This document shows positions 56,851-64,000 of a stretch of 64,000 nt of DNA, one piece after another. Numbering within the stretch: the first letter of the stretch is position 1; each line of letters opens with the position of its first letter. The position numbers were made by a program, and so were the translations under genes. A model generated the notes under the pieces. That model worked only from the letters and a program-made list of their open reading frames with translations. It ran no database searches and was not told the DNA's origin. Source of the stretch: Cupriavidus malaysiensis (GTDB lineage: Bacteria > Pseudomonadota > Gammaproteobacteria > Burkholderiales > Burkholderiaceae); NCBI RefSeq assembly GCF_001854325.1, contig NZ_CP017755.1, positions 2,418,001 to 2,482,000 on the forward strand. The letters are read 5' to 3'.

Positions 56851-57867
56851 CTACAGTCCGCCGGAGCGTTGGGCCAGGACGAAAACCAGGACGTCGTCCA
56901 TTGCCTGCCTCGCCCAGGAGAAAGCAGATCTCCGGGACCGCCAATGGCGCAGATCGAGCGAGCAATGGCGCCGTTTGCATGCCGGAATCGACCCGCGATC
57001 CCTGGTGAAGCGGTTCGCGATGTTGCGGGCCAGCCGCCCGGTGAACGCCCTCGTCAGAACGGTGCGTCTTGCGTCAGGGCTGAGGAGCTTTTCCCGATGC
57101 GCGGGGCTGGCACCTGACTCGTCGCACGCCAGGAATGCCGTTCCGATCTGGACACCCTGCGCCCCGAGCGCCAGCGCGGCCACGATGCCGCGGCCATCCG
57201 CCACGCCGCCGGCGGCGATGACGGGAATCTTGACGCGATCGGCAATCTGCGGCACCAGGGCGAAGACGCCGGTCAGGGATGCCTCGGGAGTACGCAGGAA
57301 CGAGCCCCGATGGCCGCCGGCCTCGAAGCCGCTGGCAACGATGCAATCCAAACCCGCCGCCTCCAGCAGGATCGCTTCGTCCACGGTGGTCGCCGTGCCC
57401 ACGGTGACGATATTCCGCCGCTGGCACGCGCGCAGGATCGCGGGAGACGGGAGGCCGAAGACGAAGCTCAGTACTGGCGGCCGCGCCTCGAGAACGGCTT
57501 CGATCTGCTGCGCGTAGTCGTGGCCGAAACGGGTCGGGAGAGCGGGGATGGCAGCGCCGAGCTCCCGATAGTAGGGGCGCAGCGGCGCAAGGAAGCGATC
57601 GAAGGCAGCGGCATCGAGCACGGGATCGCGGTCGGATTCGGGAATCCACAGATTGAAGGCAAAGGGCTGATCGGTGGCCGCGCGGATCTTGCTCGCGAGG
57701 TCCTGGATGGCATCCGGGGCTGTCGTATGCAGACCATACGATCCCAGCCCACCGGCGTTCGAGACGGCCGCCACAAGCGCGACGGACGACAGCCCGCCGC
57801 CGAATGGGCCCTGGATGATCGGATAGCGGATGGCGAGCTTCCGGCTGACATCGGTTTCATTCCACAT
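56851..57867 (-). CDS. Nitronate monooxygenase (2-nitropropane dioxygenase type), C-terminus possibly frameshifted
   Basis: 338 residues. The flavin barrel is clear: YPIIQGPFGGGLSS near the start, FNLWIPE, VGTATTVDEA, ASGFEAGGHRG (about residue 175), VIAAGGVADGRGI and GVQIGTAFLACDES. It oxidises alkyl nitronates with FMN and oxygen. After NIANRF (about residue 287) the frame becomes Arg/Cys/His-rich and unlike the family; a neighbouring frame reads MQTAPLLARSAPLA, close to the expected QNALxxxLRxAA helix, and SAFSWARQAMDD back in the original frame resembles the LWAGQA end motif. A pair of compensating indels is possible. It lies 18 bases after the EamA gene on the same strand. Confidence 0.82.
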   Translation of the reverse strand: MWNETDVSRKLAIRYPIIQGPFGGGLSSVALVAAVSNAGGLGSYGLHTTAPDAIQDLASKIRAATDQPFAFNLWIPESDRDPVLDAAAFDRFLAPLRPYYRELGAAIPALPTRFGHDYAQQIEAVLEARPPVLSFVFGLPSPAILRACQRRNIVTVGTATTVDEAILLEAAGLDCIVASGFEAGGHRGSFLRTPEASLTGVFALVPQIADRVKIPVIAAGGVADGRGIVAALALGAQGVQIGTAFLACDESGASPAHREKLLSPDARRTVLTRAFTGRLARNIANRFTRDRGSIPACKRRHCSLDLRHWRSRRSAFSWARQAMDDVLVFVLAQRSGGL

Positions 57868-57885
57868 GATCGGGTTTCCCGGGCA

Positions 57886-58950
57886 TCAGAGATCGGAAGC
57901 CGCACGCACGGGCCGACGGGCACGTTGGCGCAGGTAGATGTTGTTCAAGACCAGCGCGGCACCGGTCATGCACGCCCCGGCAATCTGCATATCGGTCGGC
58001 ACGATGCCTTCCATGGCCGATACGAGAAAGGTCGTGATCGGCACGACATCCATGAACAGGACGCCGTTCAGCGGCGTGAGGATGCGGTTGCCGAGATTCC
58101 AGCAGAGAATGCCGACGAATCCGGCGACGGGTCCCATGTAGAGAAGATGGGGCAGGATGGCGAGCAGGTCGGCCTTGCCGGGGACGGGAATGACGTGCCG
58201 GGCCAACAGGACGCCGTTGATCGAGACGATGCTCAGAAGCCCGAGCCCGGTGGTGATGGTCGTGTATTTCAAGGCCGACCAGCGGGTGAAGAAGCTCGCG
58301 CTGAAGGTGTAGATCACCCAGCACAGGGCGCCGAGCACGATGAGCACGTTCGCGGCGTAGCTCTGCGGTTCGCCGAGAAGGCCGGCGATATCGCCTTTGG
58401 TGACAACCAGGATCACGCCGCAGAAGGACAGCAGGATAAACAGCAGCGAAAAGCGCGGCGGCAGAACGCGCCGGCCGATCGAGTTCACGACCAGGCCGAG
58501 CATCGGTTGGGTCGCCATCATGATCGAGGCAGTCAGGGCGCCATCCCTGCCGGCAATCTGCTGGCCGAGGAACACCAGAAAGCCGAAGCCGGCGAAGCCC
58601 ACCGTCCCCAGGAACCAGGCCAGCAGCATCGACTGCCCGTCGGCGTGGAGCGCGGAGCGTCCCTCGGTCGAGACCAGCAGTACAAGGAATGCCATGCCGG
58701 CCGTCAAATAGCGCAGCGACGTGAAGGTGAACGGATCGATCCGCGTCAGCGCGCTGGACATGACGGGAAACATGATCCCGAAGGAGAGCGTCGCGACAAC
58801 GCAGCACAGCACGCCTTTGGCATAGCCGCCGGAGGGCAGGCGGGACGCTCCTTGCCGCCTTGCGGAATCTGTTCCCGCCGACGGCGGGCGGGAAGCCAGG
58901 CGCCCGGGGCTGGCAGCGGCTGCGACGGTTTCCGATGGTTCCACGGACAT
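57886..58950 (-). CDS. EamA/DMT-family transporter
   Basis: 354 residues with about ten transmembrane helices in two repeats, preceded by a ~45-residue hydrophilic Ser/Ala/Pro-rich tail. The second-repeat pattern (YMGPVAGFVGILCWNLGNRILTPLNGVLFMDVVPITTF) is typical for EamA exporters. ATG 58950 has GGAGG eleven bases upstream; an earlier start at 59007 is possible. It is divergent from a LysR gene and followed by the nitronate monooxygenase, so the three may form one function around a nitro compound or a metabolite. Confidence 0.87.
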   Translation of the reverse strand: MSVEPSETVAAAASPGRLASRPPSAGTDSARRQGASRLPSGGYAKGVLCCVVATLSFGIMFPVMSSALTRIDPFTFTSLRYLTAGMAFLVLLVSTEGRSALHADGQSMLLAWFLGTVGFAGFGFLVFLGQQIAGRDGALTASIMMATQPMLGLVVNSIGRRVLPPRFSLLFILLSFCGVILVVTKGDIAGLLGEPQSYAANVLIVLGALCWVIYTFSASFFTRWSALKYTTITTGLGLLSIVSINGVLLARHVIPVPGKADLLAILPHLLYMGPVAGFVGILCWNLGNRILTPLNGVLFMDVVPITTFLVSAMEGIVPTDMQIAGACMTGAALVLNNIYLRQRARRPVRAASDL

Positions 58951-59035
58951 GGGATTTTCTACCTCCTCGTATCGGGAGAGCGTCGGCCGGCTGGCTCGCT
59001 CCTCCATTGCTCGGATGGTAGGAGTTCCCTATCAT

Positions 59036-59057
59036 TAAGAAAATTGGATATTTCTTA
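59036..59057. promoter_or_regulatory. Inverted repeat between EamA and LysR genes
   Basis: TAAGAAA-N8-TTTCTTA, perfect 7-base arms in an AT-rich island, 26 bases before the LysR ATG; a shorter CAGTT-N6-AACTG lies at 59063-59078. Likely LysR binding sites controlling both directions. Confidence 0.55.
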
Positions 59058-59082
59058 TCGAACAGTTTCGAAGAACTGAACT

Positions 59083-59967
59083 ATGATCCGGCCCAATCTC
59101 GACATGGATATCCTGCGCACCCTGGTGGCCGCACAGGACCTCGGCAGCTTCAATCGCGCAGCCGACCACATCGGCCGCTCGCAGTCGGCGGTGAGCCAGC
59201 AGATCCGCAAGCTCGAGGAACAGATCGGCGAGCCCTTGTTCCGCAAGGAGGGACGGGGGCTCGCACCGACCGAAGCGGGAGACGTGATCCTCAGCTACGC
59301 GCGGCGGATTCTCGACCTGAACGACGAGGCGGTCTCGGCCGTGCGCGGGATGTCGGTCGCGGGTGCGGTGCGCTTCGGCGTGCCGAGCGATCTCGCCGAG
59401 ACGTGGCTGCCGAAGGTGCTGGGTCAGTTCAAGCGGGCCCACCCCGCCGTCCTGATCGAGGCCATCGTAGAACGCAATGCGCTGCTGCTCGAACGCCTGG
59501 ACAAGGGCCAGCTCGACCTTGCCCTGGCGTTCGGCGGGGACGCGCGGCACGACGGCGAGCTGCTTGCCACCTTGCCGATGACCTGGATCGGTCCTGCCGC
59601 GGGCCAGGCGGAGTTCAAGCCTGGACAGCCGTTGTCGCTGGTCGTGTATGCGGCCCCCTGCTTCTTCCGCCAGGCCTGCATCGAGGCGCTCGACAAGGCG
59701 GGAGTCGCCTGGCACACCGCTTTCACCAGCTCCAGCCTCCATGGGCTCTGGGCCGCTGTCGACGCAGGCCTGGGCATTACCTTGCGCACGGCGCTGGGGC
59801 TGCCGCGCTCGTTGACCGTACTGGACGCAAGCTCCGGCCTTCCGCCCGTTCCGACCATACGACTGGCCCTGCATGACGCAGGCCGCGCGCTATCGCCCGC
59901 CGCCGAGCGGCTGAAGACCATCCTGGTCCAGACGTTGTCCGAGAGCCTGCCGCCTCCCGGCTATTGA
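59083..59967 (+). CDS. LysR-family transcriptional regulator
   Basis: 294 residues with the helix-turn-helix ILRTLVAAQDLGSFNRAADHIGRSQSAVSQQIRKLE and a substrate-binding domain. Divergent from the EamA transporter, with palindromes between them. Effector not predictable. Confidence 0.92.
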   Translation: MIRPNLDMDILRTLVAAQDLGSFNRAADHIGRSQSAVSQQIRKLEEQIGEPLFRKEGRGLAPTEAGDVILSYARRILDLNDEAVSAVRGMSVAGAVRFGVPSDLAETWLPKVLGQFKRAHPAVLIEAIVERNALLLERLDKGQLDLALAFGGDARHDGELLATLPMTWIGPAAGQAEFKPGQPLSLVVYAAPCFFRQACIEALDKAGVAWHTAFTSSSLHGLWAAVDAGLGITLRTALGLPRSLTVLDASSGLPPVPTIRLALHDAGRALSPAAERLKTILVQTLSESLPPPGY

Positions 59968-60038
59968 ATGCCAGAGGCGCTGGCGTCGGTGAAGGATCCC
60001 GCCGCGCCGGTCCGGAACGGGCCGACGGCGATCCCCCG

Positions 60039-62252
60039 TCAGAACGGCCAGAAGAAGAAGTGCCGCTGCTGCTTGCGCGGATGGGTCACGCGCGGCGGCC
60101 GAGACTCCGGCCCGAGCCGCGCGCCCGCGTCGATCACCCGCGCGCGCAGCGCCATGTCGTAGAAGGCGCCAACCATCGGCAGGGCGCTGTGCGCGCCCTG
60201 CCCCCAGTAGTCGCCGAGCGTCACGCGTCCATCGTCGAATCCCACCCAGGCGCCCGCGACCAGTTGCGGATGCATCAGGATGAACCAGCTATCCGCATTG
60301 TCCTGCGTCGTGCCGGTCTTGCCGGCCACATCCGCGTAGATCCGGAAGCGCGACCGGATGCCGTTGCCCGTGCCACGGCTGATCACGTCGCGCATGACGT
60401 CGACGAGCACCTGGGCCGCACCGGCAGGCAGCGCCCGTTCGGGCACGGCGCTCGGGAATTCGGCGAGCACCTGGCCGTCATGATTCTCGATGCGCGTGAC
60501 CATGCGCGGTTCAATATAGGCGCCGCGGTTCGCGATGGTGCTGTACGCCGAGACCATTTCCTTCAGCGTGACCGGGCTCGTGCCGAGCGCGAGCGACGGT
60601 ACGGCTTCGAGCGAACTCTCGCGCACGCCCATCGCGCGCGCGAGCTGCGCGACCTTCTCGGGGCGCTCCTTCTGCATGAGCTGGGCGGTGATGCGATTGC
60701 GCGAGTAAGCCAGCGCGTCACGCAGCGTCATCGGCCGGCCGCTGGGCGGTTCCGCGTCGGCCGGCCGCCAGACCGCATGCCCGCTCAATGGAATGGCGAC
60801 ATCCCGGTCGACGAAGGTATCGCTCGGCCGTGCGCCATCCGCGAAGGCCGCGCCGTAGAGGAAGGGCTTGAAGGTCGAACCGGGCTGGCGCCGGGCCTGT
60901 TGCACATGATCGAACGGCACTTCGCGGAAATCGCGGCTGCCGACCCAGGCCTTGATGTCGCCGTTGCGCGGATCGATCGCGACGAAGCCCGCCTGGACCT
61001 GCGTCTTGCTCCGGCACAGCGCGCGGACGAATGCAGGATTCGCCGCGAGCCTCCTCAGCGCGGCCTGGTCCGTCTGCCCCCCGTCGCGCGCGGCGCGGTA
61101 CTCCGCCGTCTGCCGCATGAAGGCCTGGAACAGCTCATTGCCCGGCCAGCATCCCGTCCGCTCATCCCACGCCTCGTTGGCGATCGCTTGCAACTGATTG
61201 GTCTGCCAGGCCATCGCCTGCGTGGCCATCCCCTGCAGGCGGGAATCGATGGTGGTGCGCACCACCAGTCCGTCGGCATAGATGTTGTAGCCGTTCCGCC
61301 CGGCCCATGCGCTCAACCACTTGCGCAGTTGGGCCGAGAAATGCGGGGCGACGCCCGGTGGTGCGCTCTGCGGCTCGAAATCGACGTTGAGTGGTTGCCG
61401 CACCAGCCATGCGTAGCCACCGGGCTTGAGCTTGCCGTACTTGTCCATCTGCCCCAGCACCGTATTGCGCCGCTGCAAGGCGCGCTCGGGATTCAGCACG
61501 GGGTTGTAGGTGCTGTTGGCCTTCAGCATGCCGACCAGGGTCGCGCTTTCGAGAACGTCGAGCCGATCGGCGGATTTGCCGAAGTAGGTGCGTGCGGCCA
61601 TTTCCACGCCGTAGGCGTTGTACAGGAACGGCACCGTGTTCAGGTAGGTCTCGAGGATCTGGTCCTTGCTGTACACGGATTCGATCTTGAACGCCGTGAT
61701 CGCTTCCTTGAGCTTGCGCGTGAGGGTCGGCGCGCGGCCGATCTCGTCCGGATACAGGTTGCGAGCCAGCTGCTGGGTGATCGATGAGCCGCCCTGCCGG
61801 TCGCCCGAGAACGTATGCAATGCTGCCGACGCGGTACGCCTCCAGTCGATGCCATGGTGCTCGTAGAAGCGGCGGTCCTCGGTCGCGACCAAGGCGTCGA
61901 CCATATAGGGTGAGATCCGCCTGAGCGGCACCCACTCGCGATTGACCGGCTTGAACTGGTCGAGCAGCCGGCCGTCGGCCGACACAATCAACGCCGGCCG
62001 GTCGATGCGGGCCTTGCGGATGTCGCCCATGCCCGGCGTGTACGGCACGAGCGCCAGCACGAACGCCACGAACAGCGCTGGCACGGCAAGGAGTGCAAGC
62101 ACGATGCCGCGCCGCGTCGGGTGACGCAGGCGGCGCAGTGCGCTGCTGACAGCACGCCCGGCCGCTGCGCTGCCGGCGGCGAGCAACGGCCGGATGCGGG
62201 CGAGCAAGCGGGCGCAGTGCTCTCGAAGCAACGATACATAGCGGCTATTCAC
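60039..62252 (-). CDS. Class A penicillin-binding protein (bifunctional peptidoglycan glycosyltransferase/transpeptidase)
   Basis: 737 residues. A basic cytoplasmic start, one membrane helix (about residues 50-70, IVLALLAVPALFVAFVLALVPY), a GT51 domain with the catalytic Glu in ATEDRRFYEHHGID (about residue 125) and GGSSITQQLARNL, then a transpeptidase domain with active-site serine in PGSTFKP, SRN motif (AYSRNRI) and KTGTT near the end. It polymerises and cross-links cell wall in the periplasm. The start is a GTG without a visible ribosome site. Smaller than PBP1a (about 800), so probably an accessory paralogue. Confidence 0.93.
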   Translation of the reverse strand: MNSRYVSLLREHCARLLARIRPLLAAGSAAAGRAVSSALRRLRHPTRRGIVLALLAVPALFVAFVLALVPYTPGMGDIRKARIDRPALIVSADGRLLDQFKPVNREWVPLRRISPYMVDALVATEDRRFYEHHGIDWRRTASAALHTFSGDRQGGSSITQQLARNLYPDEIGRAPTLTRKLKEAITAFKIESVYSKDQILETYLNTVPFLYNAYGVEMAARTYFGKSADRLDVLESATLVGMLKANSTYNPVLNPERALQRRNTVLGQMDKYGKLKPGGYAWLVRQPLNVDFEPQSAPPGVAPHFSAQLRKWLSAWAGRNGYNIYADGLVVRTTIDSRLQGMATQAMAWQTNQLQAIANEAWDERTGCWPGNELFQAFMRQTAEYRAARDGGQTDQAALRRLAANPAFVRALCRSKTQVQAGFVAIDPRNGDIKAWVGSRDFREVPFDHVQQARRQPGSTFKPFLYGAAFADGARPSDTFVDRDVAIPLSGHAVWRPADAEPPSGRPMTLRDALAYSRNRITAQLMQKERPEKVAQLARAMGVRESSLEAVPSLALGTSPVTLKEMVSAYSTIANRGAYIEPRMVTRIENHDGQVLAEFPSAVPERALPAGAAQVLVDVMRDVISRGTGNGIRSRFRIYADVAGKTGTTQDNADSWFILMHPQLVAGAWVGFDDGRVTLGDYWGQGAHSALPMVGAFYDMALRARVIDAGARLGPESRPPRVTHPRKQQRHFFFWPF

Positions 62253-62483
62253 TGGGGCGGGGGCGCTGGCGGAAAGGGCCGGATCGTACCAAAGCGCAAG
62301 CGCGTTGCCGTTGTCAGGTTGCGACTGCAGCGCGCCGCATTTACAGACGATTACATTTGTTTCGCGTTGACAACAAGAGGCGAGCCTTATGCCGCAGGAC
62401 TTCTTTTTTTCCGCAAGAAGCGCGGCCGGTTCAACGCTTGCCGACCCGGTCGCGGAGCGTCCCCGCGCTGGTGTCGAACGTCC

Positions 62484-63131
62484 TCAATAGATGCCCGCCG
62501 ACCTCAATGCATCGACGGCCATGTGCATGCCCAGCACACCCAGGACAAGGCCCATCGCCCAGCGTTGGGCCAGCAGGAGTCCCGGGCGGCGCGACAGGAG
62601 CGTCGCCATGCTGCCGGAGCAGACCGCCACCAGGCCATTGACCGTGGCGAACACGACGATCAGCGACGATCCCAGCGCCAGCGATTGCCTGAGAACGCTG
62701 CCGTTCTGATAGTCGATGAACTGCGGCAGCAGGGACAGGAAGATCATCGCGAGCTTGGGATTCAACAGACTGGTCGTTGCCCCCATCACCAGCAGCCGGC
62801 GCGGCCGTTCGCGCGGCAGGTCGCGCACCTCCAGGGGAGAGCGGCCACCCGGCTTCACGGCCTGCCACGCCAGATAGAACAGATAGAGCGCGCCCACGGC
62901 ACCCAAGGCACTGCCCGCATAAGGCACGCCGAGGAAGAACGCCGTGATGCCGAACGCGGCCCCGAACATATAGAAGAGATATCCGAACATGACGCCCGCG
63001 AGCGATATCATCCCCGCCATGCGGCCTTGCGCGATCGAGCGCGACATCACGTAGACCATGTTCGGCCCAGGGGTTACAGCGAGCATTCCGGCAACCGCCA
63101 GGAATCCGTAGATCGACGCCGTACTATGCAT
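62484..63131 (-). CDS. LysE/RhtB-family exporter
   Basis: 215 residues, about six helices, with the family signature GMLAVTPGPNMVYVMSRSIAQGRMAG near the start and NPKLAMIFLSLLPQF in the middle. Probably exports an amino acid or related small molecule. Start chosen at ATG 63131 (a TTG at 63149 is possible; neither has a clear ribosome site). Divergent from the LysR gene at the window end. Confidence 0.88.
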   Translation of the reverse strand: MHSTASIYGFLAVAGMLAVTPGPNMVYVMSRSIAQGRMAGMISLAGVMFGYLFYMFGAAFGITAFFLGVPYAGSALGAVGALYLFYLAWQAVKPGGRSPLEVRDLPRERPRRLLVMGATTSLLNPKLAMIFLSLLPQFIDYQNGSVLRQSLALGSSLIVVFATVNGLVAVCSGSMATLLSRRPGLLLAQRWAMGLVLGVLGMHMAVDALRSAGIY

Positions 63132-63235
63132 TTTCGTGGGCTCATCCAAGTGATCGTCGCTGCTAGTATCCGGCTGCCATACACTCCAGTAAAACGAATT
63201 AAACTGAACCCATTACTCAGCTTTTCTGATCAAAA

Positions 63236-64000
63236 TGAAGAAGCTCGACCTGGACGTGCTTGAGATGCTGGTGGCGGTTGCCGAGACGGGTTCGTTCGCG
63301 CGCGGGGCAGAGTCCGTGCATCGGTCGCCGTCGGCAGTGAGCATGCAGATCAAGGGACTTGAAGAAGCGCTGGGAAAACCGCTCTTCGTGCGAAGCACCC
63401 GCAATGTCGCGATTACCGCGGAGGGCAAGACGCTATTGGACTATGGCCGCCGAATGCTGGCGATGCGAGAGGAAGCCTGGGCGTCGATCGTGCGTCCGGA
63501 GATCAAGGGCCGCGTCACCATCGGCGTTCCCGACGACTACGCCTCGTCGTTGCTGCCACAGGTCCTGGGCAAGTTCGCGGTCGCTCATCCGCGCGTCGAG
63601 ATCCGGGTGATCGGCCTGCCCAGCAGCGCGCTCGTTCCCTTGCTCAAGGACAACACGCTGGACCTGGCCTGCATCACGAAAGCGAAGGGCATTGCGGGAG
63701 AGTTCATCCGGTACGAGCCGATGGTGTGGGCCGGGTCGCCGGCAAGAAAAGTGTGGCAGGAGCGCCCGCTTCCACTCGCTGTGTTCGCACAGGGCAGTAC
63801 TGCACGCGCCAATGCCATCCATGCGCTGCAGCGGGAGAACATCAGGTTTCGCATGTCCTACGAGAGCCCAAGCCTGTTGGGCGTGCTCAGCATGGTCGAA
63901 GCGGGGCTCGCCATCGCGCCGCTGGCGCGATGCAGCGTGCCGGGGCACCTGGTCCAGCTATCGCAGAACGAAGGGCTGCCGCCCCTGGATGATCTCGAGG
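63236..64000 (+). CDS. LysR-family transcriptional regulator (truncated by window end)
   Basis: 255 residues visible, open to the last base. Begins MKKLDLDVLEMLVAVAETGSF, with the helix-turn-helix ARGAESVHRSPSAVSMQIKGLEEALG and a substrate-binding domain. The ATG lies 104 bases from the divergent LysE/RhtB gene, its probable target. The intergenic stretch is AT-rich, with a weak CAGT / ACTG repeat near 63188-63207. Confidence 0.9.

Overview
The window is a high-GC stretch of chromosome from a betaproteobacterium, most likely a Burkholderiaceae member of the Cupriavidus/Ralstonia type. This rests on overall coding style, a PhaB/phasin pair, a VgrG-DUF4123-DUF2235-DUF3304-PAAR type VI secretion island, many LysR regulators each beside a small exporter, and a GlgE/TreS-Pep2 trehalose-glycogen operon. 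No rRNA, tRNA, CRISPR array or intact insertion sequence was recognised.

Layout. 1-5.1 kb: tail of an unidentified gene, an MFS transporter, a thiolase and a FadJ-type hydratase/dehydrogenase. 5.4-14.0 kb: a type VI secretion VgrG island with a DUF4123 adaptor, two DUF3304 lipoprotein (putative immunity) genes made by an 818-bp-offset tandem duplication, a DUF2235 (Tle1-like) lipase effector, a PAAR tip protein and an orphan DotU/TssL. 14.1-14.5 kb: a broken remnant of a DUF4139 (MuiA-like) gene. 14.6-16.6 kb: a Tat-exported PhoD-type phosphatase. 16.8-18.4 kb: four very small uncharacterised genes. 18.4-21.2 kb: a strongly self-complementary non-coding stretch, then leftward PhaB reductase, a phasin and two small unknown genes. 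21.5-26.3 kb: a serine-recombinase-like protein with eroded catalytic residues, behind a putative operator, translationally coupled to a 1,359-residue CheB-CheR-PAS-histidine kinase-receiver protein.

26.7-49.8 kb is one long rightward carbohydrate operon: GlgE, TreS-maltokinase fusion, GlgB, GlgX, MalQ, GlgP, TreZ, TreY and a GH15 enzyme, with stop/start overlaps at most junctions. TreY/TreZ make trehalose from glucan ends, TreS/Pep2 turns trehalose into maltose 1-phosphate, GlgE/GlgB rebuild branched glucan, and GlgX/MalQ/GlgP take it apart, so the locus is a closed trehalose-glycogen cycle. GlgA and GlgC are not present here.

50.0-64.0 kb is a mosaic of short units: a secreted YbhB/YbcL protein, a medium-chain dehydrogenase, an exported glycine-rich repeat protein, an Rrf2 regulator divergent from an epoxide-hydrolase-like enzyme, a LysR/LysE pair, a YaiI-family protein, a nitronate monooxygenase, an EamA exporter divergent from a LysR gene, a class A penicillin-binding protein, and a second LysE exporter divergent from a LysR gene cut by the window end. 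Nine-base tandem repeats recur at four places between 30 and 52 kb, mostly in or beside the carbohydrate operon.
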